Positions 10,310 to 22,700 are shown, numbered from the stretch's first letter. The stretch: DNA of 64,000 nt from Ligustrum vulgare (GCA_963555705.1 OY743190.1:10515501-10579500); one strand, 5' to 3'. Notes: a model not told the origin generated them from the sequence alone. Program-made: numbers and translations.

Positions 10310-11653
10310 GGAACACATATAATCCGTAATTTGTGAGCTTTTGAGCCTATGAGCTACTTTTACTCTTTATATTAAGCTCTATTTTTTGATGTGTGTCCTG
10401 CATGGTTGGGTTATGCTTGGATGTGCTTTCTTGTGCATACCGTTGTAGCTTCTTGATTCAAGTGCAAATTATAGCAAAGGCAATAGGTTAAACCAAATTT
10501 GACTTGCTAAAAGAGCCTACCTTGCTACATGAACCATTAGAAGCCCGTTTGAGCCTTAGCCTTTCTTTGAATTTTTATGCCACGTTACAAGCCACGAATA
10601 CCCTTTCTTTCGCATTATCTCTGTTTTGATTTGAACCCATAGAGAAGGGATTCGCGAGCTTTTGTTGATTGAGGATTGTGCTATGGTCTAAGTCTAAGAA
10701 ATTGAAATGGTTATCTTGTGTTGAGCATTGGTTGTGAAATGGACTAAATTCAGGGGATTGAAATTCCATCTTGTGATTAAGAAAAAGTTGCAGTCTGTAC
10801 TCGAAAAAAATTTTGAAAGAGAAAAAGCAATGACAAGGAAATTAGTCATGAAAATTAGTAGTTGAGGATGTCAAACACTCAACTTTTGAAAAAAAAAAAA
10901 AAGAAGAAGAGAAGAGATTCAAGTGTGAACAAAGTTGGGTAGCGGGAAACAATGAAGATCATATTAAGGGAGAAGGAAGTAATGCTATTTTGAATTGACT
11001 TAGTTTGCGAAATTCCTTCTCGACTCAGCCTACATATACCATTTTATCCTACCTGACCTGAAGCCCCGTTACAACCAAATAAAGACCTTTACTTTGCACT
11101 TGTGTTATTGTTGGCTCCGGTTATGACAGTTAGGCAATCTGTGGTACTGACTTTTCCATGCAGAGAGCTGAGCGAAAATTCTAACCCTTATACACTTTGT
11201 GCGAAGAGAGAAATATCTTGTGAGGGTGTTAACTCCCATTACATTTACTTATGAGTGGTTTGAATTGCTTGGTCTAGGGTTGGTGCTACGAATGTGGTCG
11301 GGGGTACTGTGTTGACTGAATTCACATCATGAACAACTCGGTTTACACGAATAATTTCTTCCGGAATTGGGCGAAACTATTATCTTTGTAGTCACTCATA
11401 AATGATTGGGAGGTGAGTGAACACGAGAGGTGCAAGGAAATAAACCATATCGAGCCATGATTGGGATGGGAAATAAAGGGCGTTGCATCTCTAGCACACA
11501 CGAACACAATCCGATCATGCAATGGAACATTTTTGTTAAAGAAAAGTGGGTTGCAACCTAAAGTCTCTAAATTGTAATCTATTGTTTGAACCCCATTCTT
11601 TTCTTTGCAATTCTTTGTTCGAGGACGAACAACGGTTCAAGTGTGGGGGGATT
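10310..11653 (+). mobile_element. 3' internal region with polypurine tract
   Basis: Near-identical to 4120-5463. It ends GTGTGGGGGGATT directly before the 3' LTR. No coding content is visible. Small differences between the copies include the length of an A-run near 4700/10890 and a handful of substitutions. Confidence 0.88.
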
Positions 11654-13129
11654 TGATAAGTGTGATATTTACGTTTATTTTATGCACTTATATCCTTGAA
11701 TAAGTCATAATGGGATTCTATCTAAGTATTATTAATGCATGTTGTGTTTCATGTTGAATAGGATCCTAAAAGAGGAGAAAAGAAGGAAAAAGGACCAAAA
11801 TGCGCTTAAAACTGAAGTTTGGGGACTTAGGCGCAAATAAAGTTACGGTCGTAAGAAAACCATGTCACGGCCGTGAAAGAATGTTGAATCAAAAAGAAAA
11901 TAAGCAGAAACATAGTTACGGCCGTAAAAGAAATGTTACGGCCGTAACCTTCAAAAGAAGAAAAATGTTCAGAAACCGTGTTACGGCCGTAAATCAGAAA
12001 GTCACGGCCGTAACGTCAACTTTGGAAAATATGCAGAAGCCGTGTTACGGCCGTAAATCAGAAATCACGGCCGTAACTATTCCAGTCAAAATTTCCATAT
12101 TTTAATTCTTTCCATAAATTTGGGATTTCTTGCTCCCAAAGTTAGGGCACGAAATTGGAGCTATAAAAAGGGAGTTTCATGACAAGAAAAAGAGACTTTT
12201 ATTATTGTGAAAGAGGAAAAATATTGAGGAAAATTGAGAGCAAAATATAGAGCATTCTTGGGAGATTTTCAAGCGCAAGAACACAACAACAATGGAATTC
12301 ATGAAGCAATTTGAAGAATCTACCACAACCATGCTAGGCTAAATTCCATATCTTGTTCAAAGGGGAAGTTGTGTCAATTTAATTATGTTATTTTCTTTTC
12401 CTACAAATTAGTAGCGTGAATTTATTCCTTTATTTCAATTGTTGGATTATTATGTTTTGAATGTTCAATTGAGTTTATTTGATTAATAGTTTAATTTGGC
12501 CAATTGGATTATTGATCTTTGGATTCATGAATATGCTATGTTTAGATTCTTGATCCGTAATTGTCATTGAATCTTTACTTTAGTAGCAAATAAATCTCGT
12601 GCAGGTTTAGTAATAATTCAACTTGAATTGATTAATTCGAGCTTGTGTAATTAACGATCCAATTCAATCTATTCTTCTAAATTTTCATACTAGTCGTGCA
12701 TTAAATCCTAAGAGCTTGTTTAGGATTGTCCATGGCTAGAATTGGTTCAAAGAGCTTGTTTTGAATCAATACACATAAGGAAGAATTTAGATAATCAGAG
12801 CTTGTTGATTATTTATGATTGATAATTGAATTAGGGATAGAAACACGTTACAATGAAAGGTGTAACATTAATTGAGGGAACAACCGAACCCGAGAACAAG
12901 ATTTCCTCTCATATTATTTCTTTAGTCATATTTAATTGTTTATTTTTATGCATAATTCTCATTCAAGCAATTCAAACAACAAACCCCCCATTCCATTCTA
13001 ATTGATCGAACAACTAAAATTAGTTTTCGTTCCTCGTGGGATCGACCCTTACTCTCGCTACTACATTATTAATTAATATTTAGCAAGTAAGGAATTATTT
13101 ATTATTTTGGTGCATTGCGACACGCATCA
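11654..13129 (+). repeat. Gypsy 3' LTR
   Basis: 1476 bp, TG...CA, copy of 5464-6939. It has the same eight-box array at 11843-12076 and a TATA box at 12162-12169. It ends at GCATCA, where similarity to the left copy stops, and is followed by GTTCG host sequence. Confidence 0.93.
11843..12076. promoter_or_regulatory. Palindrome array of the 3' LTR
   Basis: Positional copy of the eight-box array of the left LTR, offset 6190. All eight boxes are preserved without change. Confidence 0.85.
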
Positions 13130-13694
13130 GTTCGCAACACCACATCCTTAATTCAACACATTTAGTATACATGATATGATATATACATAAACAAATTTTC
13201 ATCACCTCAAATTCAAATTTCTGAATCTGAATACCAAAATCAAAAACCAGATTATGTGTATGATCAAAACTAGATTCAAAATCCATACTCAATACCCAAT
13301 CGAATCCGAATACACCCATACCTTAATTTCGAAATATATATATATACATACGGGAATTATTATATATATATATATACCCACAAGAATCAGATACAAAACC
13401 CAACCTCAAGAATCAGATTTCAACCAAACATACGAGCTTGAAAAATCCATACACAACGTATTTCACAAAACCGGGTTCGAAATTTCAACGGACTAGGATT
13501 TAACGCAATCGGATTCTACAGTTTTGCCAGTGGGAAGCTGAAAAGGGTCTCCAGGTCTGCAACTTAATGCGCAGGATTCTACTGGGTGTAATGATTCTTA
13601 AAAATCCATGTGATATTCCATCATCATACATAGGCAGAGAATTAAATTTTACATATATGCTTTGAAATTGATCTGATAATTCAACACGATGTTG
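13130..13694. other. Flank of the gypsy insertion, no gene seen
   Basis: AT-rich with two short TA-repeat runs (about 13336-13376). It may be the start of the internal region of the minus-strand retroelement whose LTR begins at 13709. ORFs here are low-complexity and not convincing. Confidence 0.4.
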
Positions 13695-14150
13695 TCTCTG
13701 ATACCACTTGTTAGAAAATTTATTACAGATAATAATTTATCTATAATCTGAATAATCATCATGTTGGAATTATCAAGAATTAAATAACTGAAGCGGAAGC
13801 GTACCTTAATCAAACGTGATTCACGATAAACGATTTGGCGGTGTTTGGATCTTCTAAATCAATTCGTAGTCCTTATTATCTCTCTGAAGATGGGATGACA
13901 GACAAGATGAACAGTACGTATGATTCAGGGACCATAACCGACTTTATATACTGAATTGCCAATTAACCTAATCCGGCCCATCATGAATTAGGTAATGGCC
14001 TGGTATCTACACATAAAAGCCCATACATTATTTTAGATGCATTAAAGCCCGATATATCAAATCCTTATTAGATCACTTTAATTGAGCTTAACCAAATTGA
14101 TAGTCTTTTATTCAATACACAATAATTCACATATAAGCCCAGACGATTGA
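13695..14150 (-). mobile_element. Minus-strand retroelement PBS and LTR remnant
   Basis: TCTCTGATACCAC at 13695-13707 is the reverse complement of GTGGTATCAGAGA, the initiator-Met tRNA primer site used by Copia and some gypsy elements. It directly abuts TGTTAGAAAA at 13709, a typical LTR end. The LTR therefore extends rightward, probably to about 14150; its outer end is not fixed. The rest of the element is interrupted on the left by the tandem gypsy insertion. Confidence 0.6.
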
Positions 14151-15318
14151 TTAGATGTAGGGAAGGTGGAGAATCTTGCACCATTGCCTCTGATATTGAT
14201 TCTATAGCACGTGCTTTGGGTTGAAAAGTTTGATCAGTTCCAACAAAACCTTTTCACTCGATTAATCTTTCTGTAGTAGAAAAGATTTTTCAAATTGTCT
14301 GCTTCGTGGTAAAGGGGGTCTTTGTCTGCCTTCATAAGATGACAGAATTGACTGGAATCTTCACCTTCCCTTAATTTCCATACATCAATTCAAGGGGGGT
14401 ATGGCAACTTGCTCCCTCGATCATGACAAACTATTATGCTTCTACGGTCTACCTATTGTAACTCGTCATGATATCATGCGTAATGATCGGTTAGGGATTA
14501 AGATTGGACTATGATGTATTTGGCAATGACTATTCATCATGATTGGGTTTTTATCCTCTACTATAGCACTATTGCTACGATCCCGTATTTTTCTTCTTTC
14601 CAATATTTTGCCATTTTGTGACAGGTTATAAAAACTTGTGTGTGTCATGATACTCAAATGGAATGCAGTTTTTTGCACTAAAACATTCCTCATCAACTTT
14701 CTAGGATACCAAACAGGACATGTTGTGTGCTTCGTAGTAATGAGGTTTTTCTCTAGCTTCATAAGAAGGCAGGATAGATTGGATTTATCTTAATGTTTGG
14801 CATTTAACTTGATTCAGATGGTGTATTAAATTATTAATGTAGTATAAAACTGGATATCAGGAGGGGGGAAATATGATTATCATTAGGAATGTGATCTTGT
14901 TTTCTCCAACAGTTATATTATATGTAATGAAAATTAAATTGAAGTTCCTATCAGCACGAAAGATAATTAGAAAGTACTGATGCATTGTCTGCAACTTAAT
15001 TCTTTTGGATTCATTTATTTATGAACCTTGGCGAAAATATAAGAACATGGGACTTAAGCATTTATTTCACATTTATGTCAATGAATTCCGGTTTCTTTCC
15101 TTCCAAATTTGCTATCGGTCAGTCTACTGTGGTTTGAATAGTTGCCAATACGGAGTATATTCTTTTTAAATGCTCGTCTTGAAACACGTTTGTATTCTTC
15201 CACAACTAGTTGCGTCTCCAACCCGTTTAGTCTATTTCTTCTCAATTTCGACGAAATTGTATGATAATACAAGCTGTATGACAACTTGCTGCCTTGATCA
15301 TTTCTAACCATGTGTTCC
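14151..15318. other. NLR upstream region with degenerate duplications
   Basis: No ORF with domain content. Two pairs of similar segments are visible: about 14290-14360 versus 14725-14795 (sharing TGCTTCGT(A/G)GTAA and CTTCATAAGA), and about 14400-14430 versus 15278-15305 (sharing TATG(A/G)CAACTTGCT). They suggest an old duplication of NLR promoter sequence. Confidence 0.45.
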
Positions 15319-15326
15319 TATATAAA
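15319..15326 (+). promoter_or_regulatory. TATA box of the NLR gene
   Basis: TATATAAA about 130 bases before the start codon at 15457, in a suitable position for a core promoter. Confidence 0.55.
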
Positions 15327-15456
15327 TGAAATGAAAGTCATTGGAGGGATCATGCCCTCTCTTGTTTCTTTATTGTCTAAAAATAATAGTGTGTATTGGG
15401 CAAAACTCCATCAAATTAACCACTGAAAAAGGATCCTCCACTTAGAAGCAATAATT

Positions 15457-18223
15457 ATGGCCGAGCTTGCTGTTAGTGCAGCATTGCTTACTCTTGAGAT
15501 TCTGTTACCGGTTCTCAATCAGCATCTGAATCTCAAGAAAAATGTTACAGATGAAATGGAGAGTTTCAAAGGATGGCTTAGAACAATGAAAGCCTTCATA
15601 GAGGATAATGTAGACCATACTGAGCGCAGCAGGTGGCTTGAAGATAAAGTGGAACAAGTTCGAGGCATTGCTTATGATATGGAGGATGTTCTTGAGGAGT
15701 ATGCCCTTCATTCATCCCACGCATTTCACAGCAATAAATTCACTCAGACGGCCTTCAAAGTTGGCCATAATGTCAAGCACCACTTTCCACTTCGTGGGAT
15801 CTCCAGGAAAATCGCAAGCATCAAGAAGAAGATCGATGATAGATTTATTTGCTAATGATCCAAGACCTACTGCATCAAGCTCTGGCACAGGGACTCGAGT
15901 TCAGACGAGTCCTCTTCTCCTTGATGGTGAATTGGTTGGCTATGAAAAACCTAGGGAAGAGTTTATAAGTCAGTTGATAGATGGAAGAAAGAGTCTAGTC
16001 AGAATAGCTGTGGTTGGTCCTGTTGGCTCCGGAAAGTCCACATTTGTAAAGAATGTGTTCGAGAAAAAAATAATTTTGGGACAATTCGATTGCCATGCGT
16101 GGGTTCACGTGTCTCGACGCTTTGATGTCAAGGATCTCTTAAGTGATATGCTAAAGAATTTTCGTGAATCTAGAAAGGAAATACAGGGAGATGGAAATAC
16201 TCTAACAATGCTAAGAAATTACCTGGTTGGAAAGAGGTACATTGTTGTTCTAGATAACATTTGGAGAACAGAAGACTGGGAGTGCATCAAGGATGCATTC
16301 CCAAGTGAGTTTTTGGGCAGCAGAATAATTCTCACCACCAGGGACTCCGGTGTGGCCTCTTCAGCCCAATTTATACATCGCTTAAAAGGTCTAGAAGCGC
16401 TAGACGCCTGGACCCTCTTCTGTAAGAAGGCCTTCCAAGACAGTAATGGAGAATGCCCTTCTGAGTTGAAGGATTGTTCTCTGAAAATACTGAAGAGATG
16501 TGAAGGACTGCCCTTCTCTATCTTGGCAGTAGGCGGTGCTCTATCAAATACACCAAAGTTTCCAAGGGAATGGGAGAAATTTCACAGCAGTATTGGTGCC
16601 GAAATTTGCTGTGAAATTGAGCGCAATTCTCCCCTTTCAGTTATCACCAGTACAATATTACCTGGGTACAAGGATCTCTCAAGCAATCTTAAAAGTTGTT
16701 TATTGTACTTGAGCATTTTCCCTGAGGATTACTCTGTTAGTCGTGGAAGGCTCGTGCGCTTGTGGGTAGCAGAACGATTTGCGACAGGAACAACCGTGAA
16801 AACAGCGGAGGAGGTAGCAGAGGACTATCTCAATGAACTAATCCAGAGAAATTTGGTTCATGTTTCCAGCTGGGCTATTGACGGTCAACCGAGATACTGT
16901 CGAGTTCTCAACCTTATGCGTGCCTTTATTGTTCAGATGTGCAAGAAAGAGAATTTTGTTTCAATTTTCTCAGAAGAACATAATATTACTGGCCACAAAC
17001 CGCGTCGCCTATCTGTTCGAGGGGCTTGCACTCCTTCGTCACAGAAGGGTGACTTCAGTGGGATTCGTTCTATGTCCCTATTGGGCCTATTCAGGTGTGA
17101 TAAGATTCCTCTCTCTGAAATTGAAAAAATCTTTAGATTGCTGAGAGTCTTAGACTTCTAAGGTTCACCTTTGTCCAAATTTCCCAAATCAATAGTTCAA
17201 CTCACCCTTCTAAACTATCTTAGTTTGAGAGATACTGAAATAGATGTCATTCCCCCATCTATAAAGAAACTTTTATACCTAGAAACATTGGACCTTAAGC
17301 AAACTAATGTGACTGAACTTCCAAAGGAAATCTGGCGACTACACAAGCTGCGGCATCTCTTTGCTTACAAATACAAGGTGGAGAATTATGTAGTTTTCGA
17401 CTGTGTGCAAGGAGCAAAGGTAAATGAAGGAATTGGAACATCAACTAAACTGCAAAAATTGTCTCTTCTGGATGTTGGCCAAAATGGTAGGATCATACGA
17501 GAATTAAAATGTTTGACCCAATTAAGGAAGCTGGGACTTACTGGGATCAAGAGAGAATTTGGTAGAGACTTGTGTGCATCTATTGAAAAGATGAAAAATC
17601 TTTCAACTTTGGATCTATGTACAACCAGTAAAGAAGAGTTTCTTGAACTAGGTGATTTGGTCAATCCTCCCTGCTTTCTTCAGCGGCTTTACTTGAAAGG
17701 ACGCCTGAGAGAATTCCCAGAGTGGATCTCCTCACTTCATAATTTGTTCAAAATTGGTCATAGGTATTCTAAGTTGCTGGGTAGCCCACTGAAAGCTCTT
17801 CAAAATCTGCCTAATCTCGTGGAGCTTGAGCTGGTCGATTGTTATGTAGGCAACCAGTTGGTGTTTGAAGCTTCCAGCTTTAAGAAACTAAAGAATTTGT
17901 TGGTCGAGGAACTTTCTGCGCTACACACTGTTGTGATCGAAGAAGGATCAATGCCTGAACTACAACAAATGTCTCTTCGTAAATGTGGGAATCTGAAGAT
18001 GCTTCCATTGGGCTTCCATAATCTTGGCAAGGTCGAAGAGCTGACACTGTATGACATGAACCGGGAACTCATCGCTTCACTTAGAAAGGACGGTCAAGAT
18101 CGTGAGATGGTTGTTCTTATCCCTGTGGTTCATTCTTTCACTCTTAATGGCCCTTCTTGGTCATTTGAGAATCTCTCTGAGTCTTCTAAAGTTCTAACCC
18201 ATGAATCAGGAAGCATACAGTAA
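15457..18223 (+). pseudogene. CC-NB-LRR disease resistance gene, RPM1/Rx type, two lesions
   Basis: An intronless NLR of about 920 codons, a cytoplasmic immune receptor family. The first ORF (15457-15855) is the Rx-type coiled coil; residues 73-82, YDMEDVLEEY, are the EDVID-type motif. The frame shifts near 15831-15855, and 15856-17161 carries NB-ARC: P-loop VGPVGSGKST (about 16010), kinase-2 YIVVLDNIW (about 16240), RNBS-B GSRIILTTRD, GLPL as GLPF (about 16505) and RNBS-D CLLYLSIFPEDY. The MHD position reads VLNLMRAF (about 16902), so His and Asp are lost. An in-frame TAA at 17159-17161 follows LRVLDF, and leucine-rich repeats (LSKFPKSI, LNYLSLRDTEI and later units) continue in the same frame to 18223. 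As assembled only a truncated protein is possible. The other motifs are well kept, so decay is recent, or the lesions are assembly errors. Confidence 0.9.
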
Positions 18224-18475
18224 AGTTTGAAAGTTGGAGCTCTTATACATTGTTATTTCACCAGAACATCTCTATCTGCTGGGAGATTTAAGAGCAAGAG
18301 AAGTTGAATCAACAGAAATTGTTTGTAAGCTCATTTTTTTTATAGTGATTGTTGTCTTGTTGGTAATGTACTGCAATACTGCTGATTTTTCATTACAAAT
18401 GTTCATTTCATGTTGTACCAGTGTGCTTTTCCCGCATAGTTTTCAGTTTTCACATGACTACTAGGGAAAAATTAA

Positions 18476-18680
18476 GGGTGTGTTCTTTTAGATTTAATAT
18501 GAAATATTTTGTGTCAAATCAAGGAATTGAAATTATTTGTTGATTTATTTGTGTTTTCTAGATAAGATGAATGGTTAAAAATTGGAGAGAGAAAATGTGA
18601 ATGGTTAAAAAGTAGTATGGAAAATTGTGTAAATTAAATTTTTGTAATGATTTCATTTTAATTTCCAGCCGAACGCACCC
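18476..18680. mobile_element. Tourist-like MITE
   Basis: Ends GGGTGTGTTC and GAACGCACCC are inverted repeats, flanked on both sides by TAA. The 205-bp body contains the recurrent core 'gttaaaaattggagagagaaaa' found in many copies in this window. The TAA target duplication points to PIF/Harbinger. Confidence 0.82.
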
Positions 18681-18900
18681 TAAGTAATAAATCGTTGATT
18701 TGATTTTACTATTCATGGAGCCAGTTTCTGATGTAAAAAATGGCAAATTGCATTATTTAAATATATGATTAATGTGACTTTGTCTTTGAGAACCAATGAA
18801 GTTAGATTTTATCATAGAAATCACTATAAAACATGGATCATTTGTCCAAAATATATTGGCTTCCTGTTGAACTGCCTTTTTAATTTTCTTGATATTGATG

Positions 18901-19113
18901 TTTAATTATTTATTTGACGAGGTGATTATCCCATAACAAACTAAGATTGTATTTGATTGAAAAGATGAAAATGAATGATACGAAAATATTTAATTATTTA
19001 TTTGAGGAGACGATTATCCCACAACACATTAAGACTGTGATTGATTGAAAAGATGAAAATTGAATTATAGGAATATATTTTCTAGAGGAGACGATTATCT
19101 CACAATACACTAA
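18901..19113. repeat. Degenerate tandem repeat, about 88-bp period
   Basis: Units start near 18901, 18989 and 19075 (the last partial). Each has GATTATC(C/T)CA(C/T)AA and GATTGAAAAGATGAAAAT. No gene. Confidence 0.75.
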
Positions 19114-19248
19114 TCTTTCGTTTTTCACCAACCAAAACCTAGTCCCCTGGTAAATACTTAAATTTAAAAATAAGAAAAACAGGGGTGCTTTTTCATTCCT
19201 TTTTCTTTAAGAAGCAACTTTTTTCGACGGTAACATACTTAGAGATAA

Positions 19249-20382
19249 AGGTAAACTAAACAAATGGTCTCTAATCTTTGAATTTCTTGTGATAATAGTC
19301 CCGAACATTTAGATTTTGACATTTGCACCCTTAGAATTACCATACGTTGCAAAAGTGGTTCCTATGATTCCGTTAATCCCTATCGTTAAATACGGGTAAA
19401 TTGCACAAATAACCCCAACCTTTGAGTTTCTTGTTATAACAGTCTCTTACATATTAAGCCCTTGTTCGGCGTATTTAATTTGTAACTTACAAATGTTTGA
19501 TGTATTTGGTCCCTAACATACTAAGCCCCGATTTGAGACTAATTATTTCAAATAATGTAGTTTGTAATTGTAATTTTTTGAATAATTTGTGGTTAAAAAG
19601 TAAGAATTTATTTGAATTTATTTGTATTATTAATAGAATGTGTAGTTGAAAACAAGTTTTAAAAAATAAATTTTATTCTGAATTTCTAAAGTGCACAATA
19701 AAAGATTTAACAGAAATTCACAACATTAACCAATTGGTAAAAAACAAAACTTTATGAAACATAAACAATTAAACACATTGGACATCATTTTGGGAATTGA
19801 ATAAAAAATATGTTTTTATCCGTTCTACTTTCAATTATGATTTTCGAATTTCAGAACCAATCCGAATTCGACCTGCAAATTTTTAATCAATATGAATACG
19901 CCGAGCGATCCGCGGATCGAAATTTTTTCGGATTAAATCGGATAGACGGATCAGTTGGACAGATCAAATTTTTTAAAACTCGTTTTTCAACCACGCATCC
20001 TATCAATAAATTAATCTACAAATAAATAAATAAAATCTTACTTTTTAACAACAAATTCTTCAAAATCCACGTTATCGGAAATTAATGGTCTCAAATAGGA
20101 ACATAATATGTTAGAGACTAAATACGACAAACGTTTGTAGGTTACAAACTATATACACCAAACATGTGCTTAATATGGAAAGGACTATTATCATAAGAAA
20201 CTTAAAGTTTATGGACAATTTGTGCAATTTACTCATTTTAACAGTAGGAATCAATGGAATATGACGGTAGAGACTCTTTTAGCAACGTACGATGATTTTG
20301 AGGGTATAAATATCAAAATCTAAACGTTAAGGACTATTATTACAAGAAATTCAAAGATTAGAGACTATTTGTACTGTTTACC
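19249..20382. mobile_element. Mutator-like foldback element, 1134 bp
   Basis: Flanked by a perfect 10-bp direct repeat TTAGAGATAA (19239-19248 and 20383-20392). It has long terminal inverted repeats of about 250-300 bp: the left arm has TCTAATCTTTGAATTTCTTG and the right arm its reverse complement with few changes. A 9-10 bp target duplication with long inverted arms is typical of Mutator-like elements. The centre (about 19840-20000) holds CGGAT-rich text like the non-autonomous hAT units elsewhere, so it may be nested. No transposase. Confidence 0.82.
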
Positions 20383-20392
20383 TTAGAGATAA

Positions 20393-21776
20393 TTAGGTAA
20401 GGTTTTGAAATGTCAAAAGTTACTATTGAGATTAAAAGCTAGTTTTGAATATATTTGAATAATTTTTTAAAAGTATTTTGCCTAACTAAAAGAAATTTTA
20501 GAGAAAGCAAACCTAAGTTAATTTCTTTAAAAATCTTTTGTACAAGAAACAAATACAAAAATAAAAACATAAACCTTGCCAAACGAGCCCTTCCAAAGAT
20601 TGCATCTTTAGCATCCTCCACAAGCCCAGGATAATATATTTTCGAAACATATGTTAATCGCGTGAAACATTAAAATATACGCAGGAAGATGTCCCACCCA
20701 ATGAGATACTTTCTTGCCAACTTGCTCAATCTCTCAACCAAGCCAAAAGACCAATTTGTTTTTTGCTTTCAAGATTTCTAATCAAATGCCCCCACCATAA
20801 TTAAACTTTTCTTACCTCCACTTTATATAAATTCCACTACAACAGTATTCATATAGAATTTCATAAGGTTAATTGTGACAAGTCAGGGGGAAATGGTAGA
20901 GATTTAGCCCCTATTTTTTATATGTATTAAAATTAAAATTATAATTTAGTTAAAGTCAATAATTAATTTCAATCACATATTTTATTATGAAATTTACAAT
21001 TTTTCATCTCATATTCTTTAATTCTCATCAAAATTTAAATTTAATCCCCACCGAACAAGGGTTATATCTCAATAGGTCGAAATCTTCATTAGGTTGAACA
21101 TTTTTTAATTATAATCATATATATGTTTAATGTAAGATAACGTTTCAAAAGTTGTATATAACGAATACACACTCCTATTTATTTAAATAAAATAAAAAGA
21201 AAAGAAGTTCAAATGGAGAATTAATTTAGCAGTACTCCCGATTTTTTTCAAAAAAGTGCATCGAGTTCCAAAAAAATAATTAAAAAATTATGTTTAAAAA
21301 AAAACTCTTTTTCTCCCACTGCCACCACTACAGCCGTCGTTGTCGTCGTCGAACGATATAAAAGTGTGCTACTGATGAAGATGATGAAAGTCGGTATGTG
21401 ATTTTGGTTATCTTCCTCATGCATTACTCACCATATCATACTTATGTCATTCAAGTAAGAAAAATCCACACTTATCGATAATATCATATTACATTAACGG
21501 TCTCTCTATATTTCCATAATCAAGAAAGTTATTCTTTTCTATATATGGTTGAATTGAGTTATTTTTAGAACACCTAATAGAGAATATTAATCCAAAATCA
21601 CAAAAATAAAATAAAATTACAAAAAACTAATTTGTGAAAGTTCATTCTTGAACCAATTTTTTATTTTAAAAATATTTCTCCCAAGCTTACATGGGAAATT
21701 GCAAGGTCGGTCCTGCTGTGACCATTGTAACAAGTTATCTCAAGACTCAACTTCTAATTCTTCACATTTTGTTCAT
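20393..21776. other. AT-rich intergenic, no gene seen
   Basis: No ORF with coding features. Fragments of 'ggggctaaatctctacc'-like text near 20885-20915 and 21040-21060 look like worn MITE ends. Confidence 0.5.
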
Positions 21777-21945
21777 AACACTTCAACAATTATAAATTTA
21801 TTTATTTATATTTTTGAGGTAAAATATATGGTTGAAAAGTGAAGAGAAAAAATGTGTATTGTTAAAAGTGATTTGAAAAATTGTATTATTTATAAATTAG
21901 TTTAAAAATTTAATGATTGCATTAAAGAAAATATGCTAAAGTTGA
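21777..21945. mobile_element. MITE copy, 'ggttaaaaattggagag' family
   Basis: Contains AACAATTATAAATTTATTTA, then GGTAAAATATATGGTTGAAAA, then AATTGTATTATTTATAAATTA and ATTAAAGAAAA, the conserved order of this family. The ends are worn. Confidence 0.55.
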
Positions 21946-22180
21946 ATTTCAAGTCTGTAGCAAATTGATCCCTAGGCAACATATACATTCCTTCCATTTA
22001 ACCATTAAATTAAATGTATTTGTAATACTTTAGTTTAAAACAAATACGAAAATAAAATTATAGTAATCACGTTTCCATCAAAAAATTTATTTATTGCACC
22101 ACATTCTAATTGAACATAAAAGTCCACATTTTTTCCCACCATATCAATGTTTTCTCAAATTTTTCTTTACATTTTTAGTG

Positions 22181-22355
22181 TGTGTTTGATATTATATAAA
22201 AAGAGTTTTTTATATGAATAATGATTTTTAGGAGAATGGATGGTTGAGATTTAGTTGAAAAATCAAATATTGTGGACTTGACTTTTAATAGATGATTGAA
22301 ATTGAGTACTATATATATATATATATTATTTTTTTAAAGCGAATCAAACAAGGGC
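22181..22355. mobile_element. MITE copy related to 1447-1811
   Basis: GTGTGTTTGATATTATATAA at the left and AATCAAACAAGGGCTT at the right. The core matches the reverse complement of 1447-1623 closely. A short TA run lies at about 22311-22326. Confidence 0.6.
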
Positions 22356-22536
22356 TTCAACCCTTCCGTAAGTAACATGGGTCATCTTTAATAACATTTT
22401 ATATTCAGAAAGTTCGTTGGAAGGACATAAAAAACTTATTTCCCCATCATATTTCGAAAACAATAAGTTCAAAAATACATAATTATTCGTCAATTCAAAT
22501 CAGGTAAATAAACTATTTTGATTTGTGCTTTAATAT

Positions 22537-22700
22537 GCGCGCCTAGGTGGACGCTTAGGCTCGCCGCTCGCATACATGCGATGCGTACCTTTCACGCCTT
22601 GTCTCGCATCATACATTTTCCTGCATTGGTCGTGTGTTGATGCGCATTAGCTTGCTTAGGCGTGATGCACAACATCACTACCTCGTCGCACATTACACAT
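22537..22700. other. GC-rich island, possible small insertion
   Basis: From GCGCGCCTAGGTGG to CACATTACACATTTTAAAAC. Markedly GC-richer than its flanks, with repeated CGCATCAT/GATGCGCA-like words. Probably a non-autonomous element remnant; boundaries not established. Confidence 0.35.

Larger units (their letters stand above)
5464..13129 (+). mobile_element. Ty3/gypsy LTR retrotransposon, gag-protease only, Tat/Athila-like
   Basis: Two 1476-bp LTRs start TGATAAGTG and end CGCATCA. A PBS follows the left one and a polypurine tract precedes the right one. Between them lie gag and an aspartic protease. No RT, RNase H or integrase is present. The text after 9464 (GGCGCTGCTCGGGAGGCAACCC) resembles what usually follows pol in Tat/Athila elements, so the missing part looks like an internal deletion. 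The element would need helper proteins to move. I counted about eight substitutions between the LTRs (roughly 0.5%), so it is young. The 3' LTR flank is GTTCG; the matching left copy is lost in the tandem structure. Confidence 0.9.

Noticed and set aside
13254..13496. 80-codon plus-strand ORF
   Set aside because: Ile/Tyr/Thr-rich translation of AT-rich and TA-repeat DNA.
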